A stretch of 62,267 nucleotides of DNA from Oscillochloris sp. Its GTDB lineage: Bacteria > Chloroflexota > Chloroflexia > Chloroflexales > Chloroflexaceae. Positions 44,769-54,225 of the stretch are shown here, piece after piece. The stretch covers positions 1-62,267 of the forward strand of contig JAAUQO010000007.1 in NCBI GenBank assembly GCA_012032775.1. The letters run 5' to 3'. Numbering within the stretch: position 1 is the first letter of the stretch; each line of letters begins with the position of its first letter. The translations under genes were made by a program, and so were the position numbers. The notes under the pieces are model-generated. The model did no database searches. It was not told the DNA's origin and saw only the letters and a list, made by a program, of their open reading frames with translations.

Positions 44769-46685
44769 ATGGCCCGCATTGAGTCTTTGCTGGCGGCGCG
44801 GCTGTTCCTGGCCCCGCAGGTCGTCGGCGATCGGATCTATTTCGTCGGCAATCTGAGTGGCCGGCTGAGCCTGTATGCGATGGATTATGGCGGCAGCGTG
44901 CCCGAGCCGTTGCTGCCGCCCGAGATCGCGCTCCAAAACCCCGAGCTTATCGGCGGTTATCTGTATCGCGTCTTGCCCACGCTCGACAAGATCATGGTGA
45001 TGCTCGACCGTGATGGCGACGAGAATTATTTGCCGATGCTGATCCCGATTAACGGCGGCTATCCCGAGCCGATCTTCGCCGATACGTTCGCAAACACTCG
45101 TGTGGCGGCACATCTCTGTGACGCCGAGACGGCGACGGTCTATTTTCTGGCCGAATCCCGGGCCGAGGCGTTGAATACGGCCTACCGCGCCAATCTCGCA
45201 AGCGGCGAGTTGACGCTGTTGCGCCAGACCCGTTGGGGCAGTGGGATCGCCGCCGCACGCTCGGATCAGCGCCGCCTGGTGATCGGCGAGGGTTACAGTA
45301 TGGGCGATATTGTGACCTTCGATTGGCAGGAAGATGCCGCTGCGCCGCGTCTGCTCTACGGCACGCCGATCGAGCAGCGCGAGCCGGGCCGCGATTATCC
45401 GGCCAGTGGGCTTGGCGCAACCGCCTTCACCGCCGATGGTTGTGGTCTGGTGGTGAACTCGGCCCTCTTCAGCGACACCTTCTCGCTCGGGTATCTGGAT
45501 CTTGAGGCCGAAACACCTGAGATTGTGCCGGTTACAATTGCCGGCGAGCGGCATAGTGGGATCGGTGAGTTGACCGGTCTGGCGCATCTGCGCGACGATC
45601 GTTTCCAGGTTGAGTACAATATCGACGGTTGCGCCTGGGCCTACGAAGCACAGTTCGATCAGGCCACGCACACAATGCGCCTGGTGCATGTGCTTTGGGG
45701 CGCAGGCCGCCTGGCCGGCGGCGTGACTGAAGGCACGTTCTACGATACACAGGCCGATCGCTGGGTGATTTCGTTTACCACAGCTACCTCGCCGACGCAG
45801 ATCTACACTATCGAAGGCGCCGAGCGTACGGCTGTCCGGCAGCATACCCGCGAGCGCGTGCTCGGCCTCGACGAGTCGTTGCTTGCGCCGGGCGAAGATG
45901 CTTCGTTCGTTTCGTATGACGGTCTGCGTGTGTCGGCGCGGCTGTATATGCCGGCGCCTGCCCTTGGTTTTGCCGGGCCGCGCCCGCTGGTCTATTACAT
46001 TCACGGCGGGCCGCAGGGCCAGGAACGACCGAACTTCGCCTGGTTCTCGATGCCGCTCATTCAGTTGCTCACGCTGCGCGGATTCGCCGTCTTTGTGCCG
46101 AATGTGCGTGGCTCCACCGGCTACGGCTTCAGCTACGTAAAGCAGGTCGATCGGGATTGGGGCGGTCAGGATCGGCTCGACCATGTCCACGCGATGACGC
46201 AGGTGTTGCCCAATGATCTGCGGATCGACACCACCCGTGCTGCGGTGGTCGGGCGCTCGTATGGCGGCTACATGACCCTGACGCTCGCCGCACGCCACCC
46301 GGAACTCTGGTCGGCGGCGGTGGATATGTTCGGTCCCTACGATTTGCTGACCTTTATCGATCGCCTGCCTGAGACATGGAAGCCGTATTTTGCCGTGGCC
46401 GTCGGCGATGCGACAACCGAGGCGGGCCGCGCATTCCTGGTCGAGCGATCCCCGGCAACCTATATCGAGCAGATTACCTGCCCGCTGCTGGTGATTCAGG
46501 GCCGCAACGACCCACGAGTGGTTGAGCAGGAATCGCGCGATGTGGTGGAGCGCTTACAGGCCGTCGGCAAACCGGCAGAACTGCTGGTGTTCGAGAACGA
46601 AGGCCACGACGTGCTCAAGTTCGAGAACCGGGTGCGCTGCTATAACGCAATCGCCGAATTCTTCGCCGCGTATTTGAAGCCGTAG
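44769..46685 (+). CDS. S9 prolyl oligopeptidase-like serine peptidase
   Basis: A 638-residue cytoplasmic peptidase (no signal peptide): an N-terminal seven-bladed beta-propeller (about 1-380; e.g. IYFVGNLSGRLSLYAMDYGG) and a C-terminal hydrolase domain. The catalytic Ser is in GRSYGGYM, Asp in IQGRNDPRV and His in NEGHDVLKF. It likely trims short peptides (acylaminoacyl/dipeptidyl type). ATG 44769 lies 61 bases after the hydrolase gene, on the same strand, so both may be co-transcribed. Confidence 0.92.
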   Translation: MARIESLLAARLFLAPQVVGDRIYFVGNLSGRLSLYAMDYGGSVPEPLLPPEIALQNPELIGGYLYRVLPTLDKIMVMLDRDGDENYLPMLIPINGGYPEPIFADTFANTRVAAHLCDAETATVYFLAESRAEALNTAYRANLASGELTLLRQTRWGSGIAAARSDQRRLVIGEGYSMGDIVTFDWQEDAAAPRLLYGTPIEQREPGRDYPASGLGATAFTADGCGLVVNSALFSDTFSLGYLDLEAETPEIVPVTIAGERHSGIGELTGLAHLRDDRFQVEYNIDGCAWAYEAQFDQATHTMRLVHVLWGAGRLAGGVTEGTFYDTQADRWVISFTTATSPTQIYTIEGAERTAVRQHTRERVLGLDESLLAPGEDASFVSYDGLRVSARLYMPAPALGFAGPRPLVYYIHGGPQGQERPNFAWFSMPLIQLLTLRGFAVFVPNVRGSTGYGFSYVKQVDRDWGGQDRLDHVHAMTQVLPNDLRIDTTRAAVVGRSYGGYMTLTLAARHPELWSAAVDMFGPYDLLTFIDRLPETWKPYFAVAVGDATTEAGRAFLVERSPATYIEQITCPLLVIQGRNDPRVVEQESRDVVERLQAVGKPAELLVFENEGHDVLKFENRVRCYNAIAEFFAAYLKP

Positions 46686-46798
46686 GCGACATGGGTTACG
46701 CGGGCGTCTTTGCGGCTCGTCCGCGTCATGCGTTTTTAGCCTCCGGCAGCGCGAAACACCCGCCTCACGCCCGGCCTCTCACGCCAGGCACTGCGCCG

Positions 46799-47977
46799 TC
46801 ACGGCTTATGGCGGATGCGCAGCGCCTTGAGTGCCGCCGCCGCCAGGGCATACCCGCCGTCGGCCCCATCGACGAAATGCACCTGGCGGCCCATGCGCTC
46901 GAAAACCAGGCAGGTCATCACGGCGCGATCGCTGATGTGAAGGCCGTAGACAAGTTCGTCTTGCTGGTGGCGCTCGCCGAGATAGCGCTCAAGGGCGATC
47001 CGTTGCTCGGCGCTGCCGGCCAGCACCATACGCAATGTGTCGTCGTACTTTTTGGAGTCGGTGGTGCGAAAAACCAGGTCGCGATAACGGTCCCACCAGG
47101 GGATCATCCCGCGTAGCCGCTGCGCGATCCGGTATGCGGCGACCGCCACGTTGAGTGCGAGGATGCGGGCCAGATAGCTCAGGCGGGCCAACGGCTGCGG
47201 CGCGCTGCGTAGCCGGGTCTCAACCATCAGCCGGCGCGGGTCGGTGCTGGCCTGTAACTGCTGGGCAGTGAGTGGATCGGCGGCGCCTTCCGGCCCGAAA
47301 ATCGCCTCGATCTGCGCAATTGTCGCCGCGATCACCTGGGCTTGCCGGTCGATCGGCAGGGTCGGGTTTGCGCTCACCAGCAGGCTGATCGTCTCGCCAT
47401 AACGGCTGGGAATATCCTGCCAACGGCACTCCAGCCCGGTAAGATCCGCCGCACTCGCATCAGTCGCCGCCGGCACCAGATAGGATTCGTTCAATAACGG
47501 ATCTTTGACCAGTCGCTCCGCATAAGCGATGCCACCACTGAATGCGGCCTGCGTATAGTGCTGCGAGATCATCAGCCGCGCCACCTGAACCTGGTGCCCG
47601 GCGGCGCTCAGATCAGCGACCGGGACGATCCCGGCCCGCAACTCAAGCCCAAAGGCGCTGACCGCAAGTGCTTGCAGCGCCGCCAGCGTTTGTTGGGTCG
47701 CCGCAAGCAACTCCGGCGGGATCGCCAGGGTTGCGCCGTCGCCACCGAAAATAAACGGGATCTCGACTGCGCCGGCCACATTCAGCACCGCCACAATCGA
47801 AGCCGCGCCGACCATATTCACTTCTTTATAAAGCCCGGCGGCAATCGCCGCAGTTGAACCCCTTACATCGGTGATGACGATCAGCCACTCGTCGGGTAGG
47901 GTTACATAACGCCGCAAATCCGTCACGTCGGCAAAATGGTTGAGCGGCGCAAGATTGGCGTAAAAGTCCGTACTCAT
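46799..47977 (-). CDS. DUF3095 protein, cyclase-like
   Basis: The 392-residue protein matches DUF3095: LPDEWLIVITDVRGSTAAIAAGLYKEVNMVGAASIVAVLNV and IPFIFGGDGATLAIPPELL at the N-terminus. The segments TDVRGST and FGGDGAT line up with the metal-binding D-x-R/K-G-S/F-T and G-D-A pattern of class III nucleotide cyclases. It may therefore bind or cyclise nucleotides, but this has not been shown for the family to my knowledge. The C-terminal part contains a conserved WWDRYRDLVFRTTDSKKYDDTLRMVL. Confidence 0.82.
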   Translation of the reverse strand: MSTDFYANLAPLNHFADVTDLRRYVTLPDEWLIVITDVRGSTAAIAAGLYKEVNMVGAASIVAVLNVAGAVEIPFIFGGDGATLAIPPELLAATQQTLAALQALAVSAFGLELRAGIVPVADLSAAGHQVQVARLMISQHYTQAAFSGGIAYAERLVKDPLLNESYLVPAATDASAADLTGLECRWQDIPSRYGETISLLVSANPTLPIDRQAQVIAATIAQIEAIFGPEGAADPLTAQQLQASTDPRRLMVETRLRSAPQPLARLSYLARILALNVAVAAYRIAQRLRGMIPWWDRYRDLVFRTTDSKKYDDTLRMVLAGSAEQRIALERYLGERHQQDELVYGLHISDRAVMTCLVFERMGRQVHFVDGADGGYALAAAALKALRIRHKP

Positions 47978-48058
47978 GAGTGCCGATTTCGTGTTCTGCC
48001 CGATGTATCATGCCCGGCAATCTCGCATACTACCGGTTGCCTTGTGCATTGATAAACG

Positions 48059-49168
48059 TCATCCCGCCGCTGCCTCCCGCAAGACCGCCAGGGTTTCGCG
48101 GGCGCAGCGTTCCCAACTGAAGCCGGCGACATGGGCCAGTCCGCGGCTGCGTAGATCGGCGCGTAGTGTCGCATCTGTGGCCAGCCGGTGCAATGCCGCC
48201 GTGATCGCGGTTTCGTCGTGCGGATCGACCAGCATGGCCGCGTCGCCGGCAACTTCGGGCAGCGACGAGGTGGTGCTGGTCAGCACCGGCGCGCCACAGG
48301 CCATCGCCTCCAACACCGGCATGCCGAAGCCTTCGTAGAGCGAGGGAAAGACGAATGCCAGCGAACCCGCAAGCAGCGGAACCAGATCCTCGTCGGCCAG
48401 GTAGTCGGTCAGGCGGATGCGTTGTTCCAGGCCAAGTTCGCTGATCCGCCGTTCGATCGGCTCGCTCAACCAGCCACGTCGTCCGGCCAGCACAAGCGAG
48501 ATCGCAGGATTGGCGGCGGCCACCGGCGCAAATGCGTTGATCAGCCGTGCGAGATTTTTGCGCGGCTGAAGCGTGCCGACATACAGGAAATACGCGGCGT
48601 CGAGAGTGTGGCGGCGGCGGACTGCCGCGATCAGGCCGGGATCGTCGGGTGGGCGAAATTGCGCGGCGGCAATCCCGTGATGCACCACGCGGATTTTGGC
48701 GCGATCGACGCCATAGTGGCGCACCAGATCATCGGCGGTTGCCTGCGAGATCGCGATCACGCGGGTGGCGGCGCGGCAACTCCAGCGCGTGGTGAGATCA
48801 AGTTCAAACCTGCGGCGGGCGGTGTGGGCCTGTGGGAAGGCCAGATAGCCAAGATCGTGGATTGTGACGACACAGCGTGCCGGCCGGATCAGCGGCACAA
48901 CATGGGCCGGAATAAAGCTCACATCCGGCGCATGGATGCGTAATTCCAGCCCAAGCCGGGCATGAGTCCAGAGGCGTGGCAAGGGGATGTTGCGCAGGGC
49001 AACATTTGGGCCAAGCAGCGGCAATGCCGCCGGCAGCCCGTTGGTGTAGAGCGTATAGCGGTTCCGGCGGTCGATCCGGGCCAGCGCCGCGATAATCTCG
49101 CTGCTGTAGCGCTCGGTGCCGGTGCGCCGGGTGATCGCCAGCCTGCTGGCGTCGATGCCGATATGCAT
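48059..49168 (-). CDS. GT4 family glycosyltransferase
   Basis: The 369-residue cytoplasmic enzyme has a GT-B fold. The first half starts MHIGIDASRLAITRRTGTERYSSEI, and the second half has YFLYVGTLQPRKNLARLINAF, LVLAGRRGWL and SLYEGFGMPVLEAMACGAPVLTSTTSSLPEVAGDAAMLVDP, the nucleotide-sugar site. It probably adds mannose or a similar sugar to a glycan or lipid. No other sugar-polymer gene adjoins, so its pathway is unknown. Confidence 0.93.
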   Translation of the reverse strand: MHIGIDASRLAITRRTGTERYSSEIIAALARIDRRNRYTLYTNGLPAALPLLGPNVALRNIPLPRLWTHARLGLELRIHAPDVSFIPAHVVPLIRPARCVVTIHDLGYLAFPQAHTARRRFELDLTTRWSCRAATRVIAISQATADDLVRHYGVDRAKIRVVHHGIAAAQFRPPDDPGLIAAVRRRHTLDAAYFLYVGTLQPRKNLARLINAFAPVAAANPAISLVLAGRRGWLSEPIERRISELGLEQRIRLTDYLADEDLVPLLAGSLAFVFPSLYEGFGMPVLEAMACGAPVLTSTTSSLPEVAGDAAMLVDPHDETAITAALHRLATDATLRADLRSRGLAHVAGFSWERCARETLAVLREAAAG

Positions 49169-49293
49169 GGGGTCGTGTTGCTCTCTTCATACGGCGAAAC
49201 TGCCCGTATGATACCCCAGAATGCGGCAACTACCGCGCAGACGGATCGTGAGTCGCGCATCATCGTGCATAGCGTCGCCTCGGACGCGATATA

Positions 49294-49398
49294 CTATAGC
49301 GGTGAGCACAACGCTTGAGCCTGATCCGGGAGCGCATACCTGATTGGCGAGCCGCGCGGCAGCGCGTTCAGGCATCACGCATCAGGCATCTTGCTATA
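49294..49398. mobile_element. MITE-like element family 2, copy A
   Basis: A 105-bp non-coding repeat bounded by CTATAGCGGTGAGCACAACG and GGCATCTTGCTATA (TATAGC/GCTATA inverted ends). It is about 80-85% identical to copies at 57113 and 58518. Its inside carries the GC block GAGCCGCGCGGCAGCGCG and a ggcatca heptamer array. Confidence 0.75.
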
Positions 49399-49489
49399 AT
49401 AGCAATGGGGACTGCGGAAAATGTGCCGATACGTGTATGCTACACCGGTTTTTGGATAAGTCGCCTGGGTATCGGCAGCGGAGGTGTTT

Positions 49490-49888
49490 ATGGAAGGCGA
49501 ACGTGATCTGAGCCGGTTGCTGGCGAATCTGCAAGCGTGTCTGCGTGCGCAGCCATATGTGTTTGTGGCCCTGCCGCCGTCTGAAGCGGCGCATCTAGAG
49601 CCTGTGGCGTGGGCGATCGTGCGTGAAGACGAAGCGGTAACGCTGATCGTGCCACATGCCGTTGCCCTCCAGGCCGGATTGCCGACCGAACCACAGTGGG
49701 CCTGTATCACCTTGCACGTCCACTCATCCCTGGCCGCCGTCGGCATGATCGCCGCTGTTGCAACGGCCCTGGCCGCCGAAGGAATCAGTAGCAACCCGGT
49801 CGCCGGCTACTATCACGACCACCTCTTCGTGCAATGGGAACGCCGCCACGATGCACTGCATGTGCTGCAACGATTCGCTGCCCCATAA
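49490..49888 (+). CDS. ACT-domain protein (DUF2241/CASTOR-like)
   Basis: A 132-residue protein with two ACT-like halves. YVFVALPPSEAAHLEPVAWAIVREDEAVTLIVPH and ITLHVHSSLAAVGMIAAVATALAAEGISSNPVAGYYHDHLFVQ are the hallmarks of the DUF2241 plus CASTOR/ACT family, small cytoplasmic amino-acid-binding proteins of unclear role. The start is ATG 49490 behind GGAGG; GTG 49484 overlaps that ribosome site. Confidence 0.85.
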   Translation: MEGERDLSRLLANLQACLRAQPYVFVALPPSEAAHLEPVAWAIVREDEAVTLIVPHAVALQAGLPTEPQWACITLHVHSSLAAVGMIAAVATALAAEGISSNPVAGYYHDHLFVQWERRHDALHVLQRFAAP

Positions 49889-49929
49889 CAAAGGGCTGAA
49901 ATAGAGCAATCCTGCCAGAACCACATCTT

Positions 49930-49950
49930 CGCATTCCGCATTCTGCATTG
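49930..49950. repeat. Heptamer array (3 units)
   Basis: cgcattc, cgcattc, tgcattg lie just beyond the 3' end of corA, whose stop is at 49954 on the minus strand. Confidence 0.55.
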
Positions 49951-49953
49951 ATC

Positions 49954-50937
49954 TCACCACCACTTGCGGCTGCGAAAGAACAGCGCAAGCCCAACCGCAA
50001 CGGCAACCATCAGTCCGAGCGCAAACGGATAGCCCCAGGGCTGTTGCAGTTCCGGCATCACGGCGAAATTCATGCCGTAGATTCCGGCGATCAAGGCTGT
50101 TGACATCAGGATAATCGACCAGAGCGTCAGCACTTTCACCAATTGATTGAGCTGATTGCCCTGGAGCGAAAGATAGCTATCGAGCGCACTCGAAAGCAAG
50201 TCGCGGTAGGTGTCGATTGTTTCGGTAACCCGTACAAGGTGATCGTAGACATCCTGCATGTAGATCAGATCGCCGGGCGCGAAGATCGCCGTATCCTGGC
50301 GCAACAGCACATTCAGCACATCCCGTTGCGGCGCCGCCACTCGCCGCAGCATCAACAAATGTTTCTTTAAGCCGAAGATCTCCTCGATCGCCCCATCGCT
50401 GAAGCGCTTGAAGATACTATCCTCCAGATCCTCAATCCGGTCGGCGATCCGGTCCATCAGCGAAAAGTAATCGTCCACAATCGCATCCAGCAGGCCGTGC
50501 AGAATCCCACTCACCGACGAACCCAGCGGCGAGTGCGGCGTGTACCAACGCGCGATCGTTCGGCTGAGTTGGTCGATCGGCTGGCGGTGGATCGAGACGA
50601 GAAAATTTTTGCCGACAAAGAGGTTTACCTGGCGCAGATCGATCACCGGCGTCGTGTCGTCTGCTGCGGCGGCATTATGGTACGCTGCGGCATAGAACAC
50701 AATCAGATAGTAGCCGTCGTAACTATCGACCTTGGGGCGTTCGTGGTCGCGCACCGCATCTTCGATCGCCAACGGGTGAAAGCCGAACTCTTCGTGCAGC
50801 AGCGCCGTTTCATCTGCGTCCGGTGCTTCAAGATCCAGCCAGACCACCGTGTCCGGCTCGCGCAGATGCTCGCTGATCGCGCTCAGATCTTCGACGCCGC
50901 AGAAAATCCCACCCTGGCAGATGTGCAGTGTGTGCAT
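49954..50937 (-). CDS. corA: CorA-family magnesium/metal transporter
   Basis: The 327-residue protein has a long cytoplasmic funnel domain and two C-terminal helices with the pore signature YGMNF (LIAGIYGMNFAVMPEL). The long helix ELPxxR-type region (ADRIEDLEDSIFKRFSDGAIEEIFGLKKHLLMLRR) is typical of CorA. It carries Mg2+ or Co2+/Ni2+ across the membrane as a pentamer. A seven-unit heptamer array overlaps the start codon, so the upstream control region has been largely replaced by repeats. Confidence 0.95.
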   Translation of the reverse strand: MHTLHICQGGIFCGVEDLSAISEHLREPDTVVWLDLEAPDADETALLHEEFGFHPLAIEDAVRDHERPKVDSYDGYYLIVFYAAAYHNAAAADDTTPVIDLRQVNLFVGKNFLVSIHRQPIDQLSRTIARWYTPHSPLGSSVSGILHGLLDAIVDDYFSLMDRIADRIEDLEDSIFKRFSDGAIEEIFGLKKHLLMLRRVAAPQRDVLNVLLRQDTAIFAPGDLIYMQDVYDHLVRVTETIDTYRDLLSSALDSYLSLQGNQLNQLVKVLTLWSIILMSTALIAGIYGMNFAVMPELQQPWGYPFALGLMVAVAVGLALFFRSRKWW

Positions 50938-50981
50938 TCCGCATTCTCAATTTCGCATATTGCATGGCGCATGGCGCATTG
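50933..50981. repeat. Heptamer array (7 units)
   Basis: Seven gap-free 7-base units fill the whole space between corA and the next gene: tgcattc, cgcattc, tcaattt, cgcatat, tgcatgg, cgcatgg, cgcattg. The first unit includes the corA start codon. Confidence 0.65.
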
Positions 50982-50984
50982 ATC

Positions 50985-51593
50985 CTACGCTTCCCACACC
51001 AGCAGCGTTGCGTCGTCGTTCACCAACTCACCGCCATCGACATAGTTGCGCAACACGGCATGAACCCGGAAGCCGTTCTTCAATTGGGCCGTCAGCGTCG
51101 GATCAGTCAGGCGCCCGGCACTCACCGCCGCGATATATTCCTCGACGCTCATGTGCGCGCTGTACTGATGATAGCCGGGCAATGCGCCGCCGGCCACGAT
51201 CCCGCGTATCCCTAGCCGGCGTACCAGTTCCTTGCGGGTGGTGTACAACATCGTCGCGATCTTGCGTCCGCGATAATCCGGATGCACACTCATATCGCTG
51301 CCGTACAGCCACTCGCCATGTGGATCATGACCGGTGAAATAGTTATGGGCCGTAATCTCGCGATACGTATGCGGCGCGAACGCAACCGCCTTCGTGGTAC
51401 GAAACGTACTGCTCTGGCCCACCACAAGATCACCGTCCAACGCAACATGCTGGCCTTCCGGGTAGATGGCGAGCTGCGCTGCGAACATTTCCGCGCGCAT
51501 CCAATCATCCGGATTCAGCGTCGGAAAACAGCGTTGCTGATGGGCCGCCAACTGCTCGATATGCTCAGGGCGCGTGTTGACTATCTGGATCAT
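50985..51593 (-). CDS. GNAT-family N-acetyltransferase
   Basis: A 202-residue GNAT protein. LYGSDMSVHPDYRGRKIATMLYTTRKELVRRLG includes the acetyl-CoA loop (RGRKIA), preceded by the usual strand-helix N-terminus (MIQIVNTRPEHIEQLAAHQQRCFP). The C-terminus (HQYSAHMSVEEYIAAV, LKNGFRVHAVLRNYV) is found in a group often paired with amidohydrolases or aminotransferases. It follows a GabT-like aminotransferase on the same strand. ATG 51593 is chosen; the longer frame runs into that gene's overshoot. The substrate is unknown. Confidence 0.85.
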   Translation of the reverse strand: MIQIVNTRPEHIEQLAAHQQRCFPTLNPDDWMRAEMFAAQLAIYPEGQHVALDGDLVVGQSSTFRTTKAVAFAPHTYREITAHNYFTGHDPHGEWLYGSDMSVHPDYRGRKIATMLYTTRKELVRRLGIRGIVAGGALPGYHQYSAHMSVEEYIAAVSAGRLTDPTLTAQLKNGFRVHAVLRNYVDGGELVNDDATLLVWEA

Positions 51594-51692
51594 AGTGTTT
51601 GAATATGGCGGTGCATGTTTCGGTATTGCCGAAACACCCACCACCACATACGTGCAGCTTGAGGCGGCAGCGTGGTGCATGCTGGATTGATC

Positions 51693-53040
51693 TCACGCCT
51701 GGCGAATCTCCGACACCAGAATCTCCATCCCCTCGCTCGAGTTGTTCGTCGCCGACGATCAGCGGCACCAGCAGGCGGATACAGTTCGCATACAGGCCGG
51801 CCCGCATCACAATCAAGCCGCGCTGCAACGCTGCGCCGACAATCTCCAGCGTCGCATCGGCCCTTGCCGGCGCACGGCTTTCCCGATCTTGCACCAACTC
51901 AATCGCGATCATCGCGCCCTGGCCGCGCACATCACCCACCAGTACCGAACCATGATCCTCGTGCAACAACGGCTCCAGGTGGGCGCGGATGCGCGCGCCG
52001 AGATCATTGGCCCGTGCCGTCAGGTTCTCGCGCTCGATCAGCCTGATCACCTCCAACGCCGCCACACAGGCCAGCGGATTACCGCCATAGGTGCCGCCGA
52101 CGCCGCCGACATGCGGGGCGTCCATCACAGCGGCGCGGCCCGTTGTCGCAGCCAGCGGCATCCCGGCGGCCAGGCTCTTCGCACTCACCAGCAGATCCGG
52201 CTTCACCCCGCTCTGCTCAATTGCGAACAGTGTTCCGGTACGCCCGAAACCCGACTGCACCTCGTCGGCGATCAGCAGCGAGCCGTTGTGATCGCAGAAG
52301 GCTCGTAGCCGGCGCAGAAACTCGGCCGGCACCGGGATAAAGCCGCCTTCGCCTTGCACCGGCTCGATCAGCACCGCCGCAACCGTATCAGGATCGACCC
52401 CCGCCACCAGCATGCGCTCAAATGCCGTCCAGCACTGCTCGACGGCCGCATCCTCGCCGACCCCCATGCGGTAGGCGTAGGGGAACGGTGCCCGGTATAT
52501 CTCCGGCGCAAACGGGCCGAATTTTTTCTTGAAATAGGTTCGCGAGGTAAGCGAAAGTGTCAGCAGCGTCCGCCCGTGATACGCGCCCTCGAACACAATC
52601 ACCGCCGGGCGCCCGGTGGCGGCACGGGCGACCTTAATCGCATTCTCGACGCCCTCCGCACCGCTGTTGGCGAGCAATGTCTTCGCCGGGCCGTCGATCG
52701 GCGCCAATGCATTCAGCCGCTCGCACAGCGCCACATACGGCTCGTACGTGCCGACCAGCGCCGACATATGAATCAGTGCGCCGGCCTGGGCCTGGATCGC
52801 GGCCACCACCTCCGGCGGGCAATGACCCACCGCCAGTGTCCCGATCCCGCTCACAAAATCAAGCAACACATTCCCATCGACATCCGTCACCAAGGCGCCG
52901 GCCGCCGAAGCAACCCCCACCGGCGTCGCCTTGGCCAACCCGGTTGGGGTCGCGTCTGCGCGGCGGGCCAACAACTCACGCGAACGAGGGCCGGGGATCT
53001 CTGTGATCAGGCGGATGCTCGGCGGCGCCGTGATGGTCAT
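51693..53040 (-). pseudogene. GabT-like class III aminotransferase with a one-base insertion at the end
   Basis: A PLP enzyme of the 4-aminobutyrate/acetylornithine aminotransferase group. It has NSGAEGVENAIKVARAATGRPAVIVFEGAYHGRT, IADEVQSGFGRTG and the PLP-Lys in LVSAKSLAAGMPLAA. It would move an amino group to 2-oxoglutarate. Near the end, GGGG (51729-51732) shifts the frame so the written frame runs on to 51565, into the GNAT gene. Removing one G gives the natural ending GMEILVSEIRQA and a stop at 51693. AAAGGAG precedes ATG 53040. With the correction it is 448 residues and fully functional in appearance. Confidence 0.87.
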
Positions 53041-53093
53041 GAGAAAACTCCTTTTGCGCTTCTTATGGCGCTATCGCCATCATATCCAAAAGC

Positions 53094-54143
53094 TTACCGC
53101 AGGTGTTCAATCATAAGGCGTGCCGTATGCCAGCCGCTCTCGATCGCCAGGTGCGCCCGGCCCTGCCCGGCGGCCATATCACCGGCCAGGTAGATCCCGT
53201 CGCCGGCGGCATTGAGTGCGTCGGCGTCAAGCCCGTTATCCGGCAGCGCATAGCGCCAGCGTTGCACATTCACCCAGAGCGGTGCGCCAAGTGATTGGCC
53301 GCTCAGGGCCTCGATCAGCGCCGGGACGTTTTGCGCCGGTTCCGGCAAGCTATCCGGCGCGAACTGACCCCGCACCATCGATTCCCAGTTGGCCACGCTC
53401 CAGCTATCCGCCATCTGCGCCGTCATCAGCCCCAGCGACTCCGCTGCGCGGCCGGGCTTATCGTGCTCGCAGGCCAGCCAGCTAATCGCATGGCCGCGGT
53501 CGATATTCACCAGCGCGTACCACGGCACCTGCGGCCGGTTTGCAAAGGCCATCGTCAGGCTGATACAACGCCGATACATCACGCCGTCGAGTGCAGTCGT
53601 CAACTCCGTCAGGCGTCGGTTTGGTAGATCGCCGGCCCGCAGGATGGCGGCACTCTGCGCGGCCGGCGCCGTGAGCAATACCGCCTCGGCCGCAATCGGT
53701 CGCTCGGCGCCGGCCAGGTCGATCCCATAGCCGCCCTCAGCCATGGTTCGTATCGCCGTCACCGTCGCCTCGAAGCGCACATCCAGACCCTGAGCCAGGT
53801 ATTTTGCCAGGGCCGTTACCCCATCAGGCCAGGTCCACTTCGGCTCGGCATTCAACTCCGGGTCGCCCGGCTGCACATGGCCCGCCTGATCGAAAATCCA
53901 GACCGGCCGGCCGATATCGATCGCGCCGCCGCTTGCTTGCAACAAATCCGCGATCGCAGCTGTGGGCGACTTGACATATTGCAGGCCATGATCAAAACGC
54001 ACGCCCTCAACCCGGCGAGTTGCGGCGCGCCCGCCGACACCGCGACTCTTCTCAAAGAGCGTGACCCGATGTCCGGCGGCGCTCAGTTCACACGCCGCCG
54101 CCAATCCGGCCAATCCGGCGCCGATAATTGCAATCACTGCCAT
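53094..54143 (-). CDS. FAD-dependent amine-oxidase-like protein (renalase-like)
   Basis: The 349-residue flavoprotein begins with the Rossmann motif IIGAGLAGLAAACELSAAGHRVTLFEKSRGVGGRAATRR and ends with the second FAD motif DGIYLAGDMAAGQGRAHLAIESG. It belongs to the NAD(P)/FAD-binding family near renalase, whose bacterial members correct misformed NADH isomers. The motif GLQYVKSPTAAIADLL lies in the substrate region. It lies 53 bases downstream of the aminotransferase on the same strand. Confidence 0.88.
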   Translation of the reverse strand: MAVIAIIGAGLAGLAAACELSAAGHRVTLFEKSRGVGGRAATRRVEGVRFDHGLQYVKSPTAAIADLLQASGGAIDIGRPVWIFDQAGHVQPGDPELNAEPKWTWPDGVTALAKYLAQGLDVRFEATVTAIRTMAEGGYGIDLAGAERPIAAEAVLLTAPAAQSAAILRAGDLPNRRLTELTTALDGVMYRRCISLTMAFANRPQVPWYALVNIDRGHAISWLACEHDKPGRAAESLGLMTAQMADSWSVANWESMVRGQFAPDSLPEPAQNVPALIEALSGQSLGAPLWVNVQRWRYALPDNGLDADALNAAGDGIYLAGDMAAGQGRAHLAIESGWHTARLMIEHLR

Positions 54144-54225
54144 AGTGTTTCTTTGGTAGGTTTATGCAGCTTCGCTGTCCAACGCCAACGAATACGTAGC
54201 GACTTCGCTTACGAACTTCTGGTAC

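Noticed and set aside
51565..51692. C-terminal extension of the aminotransferase into the GNAT gene
   Set aside because: It has no family likeness and disappears when the G4 run is shortened by one base.
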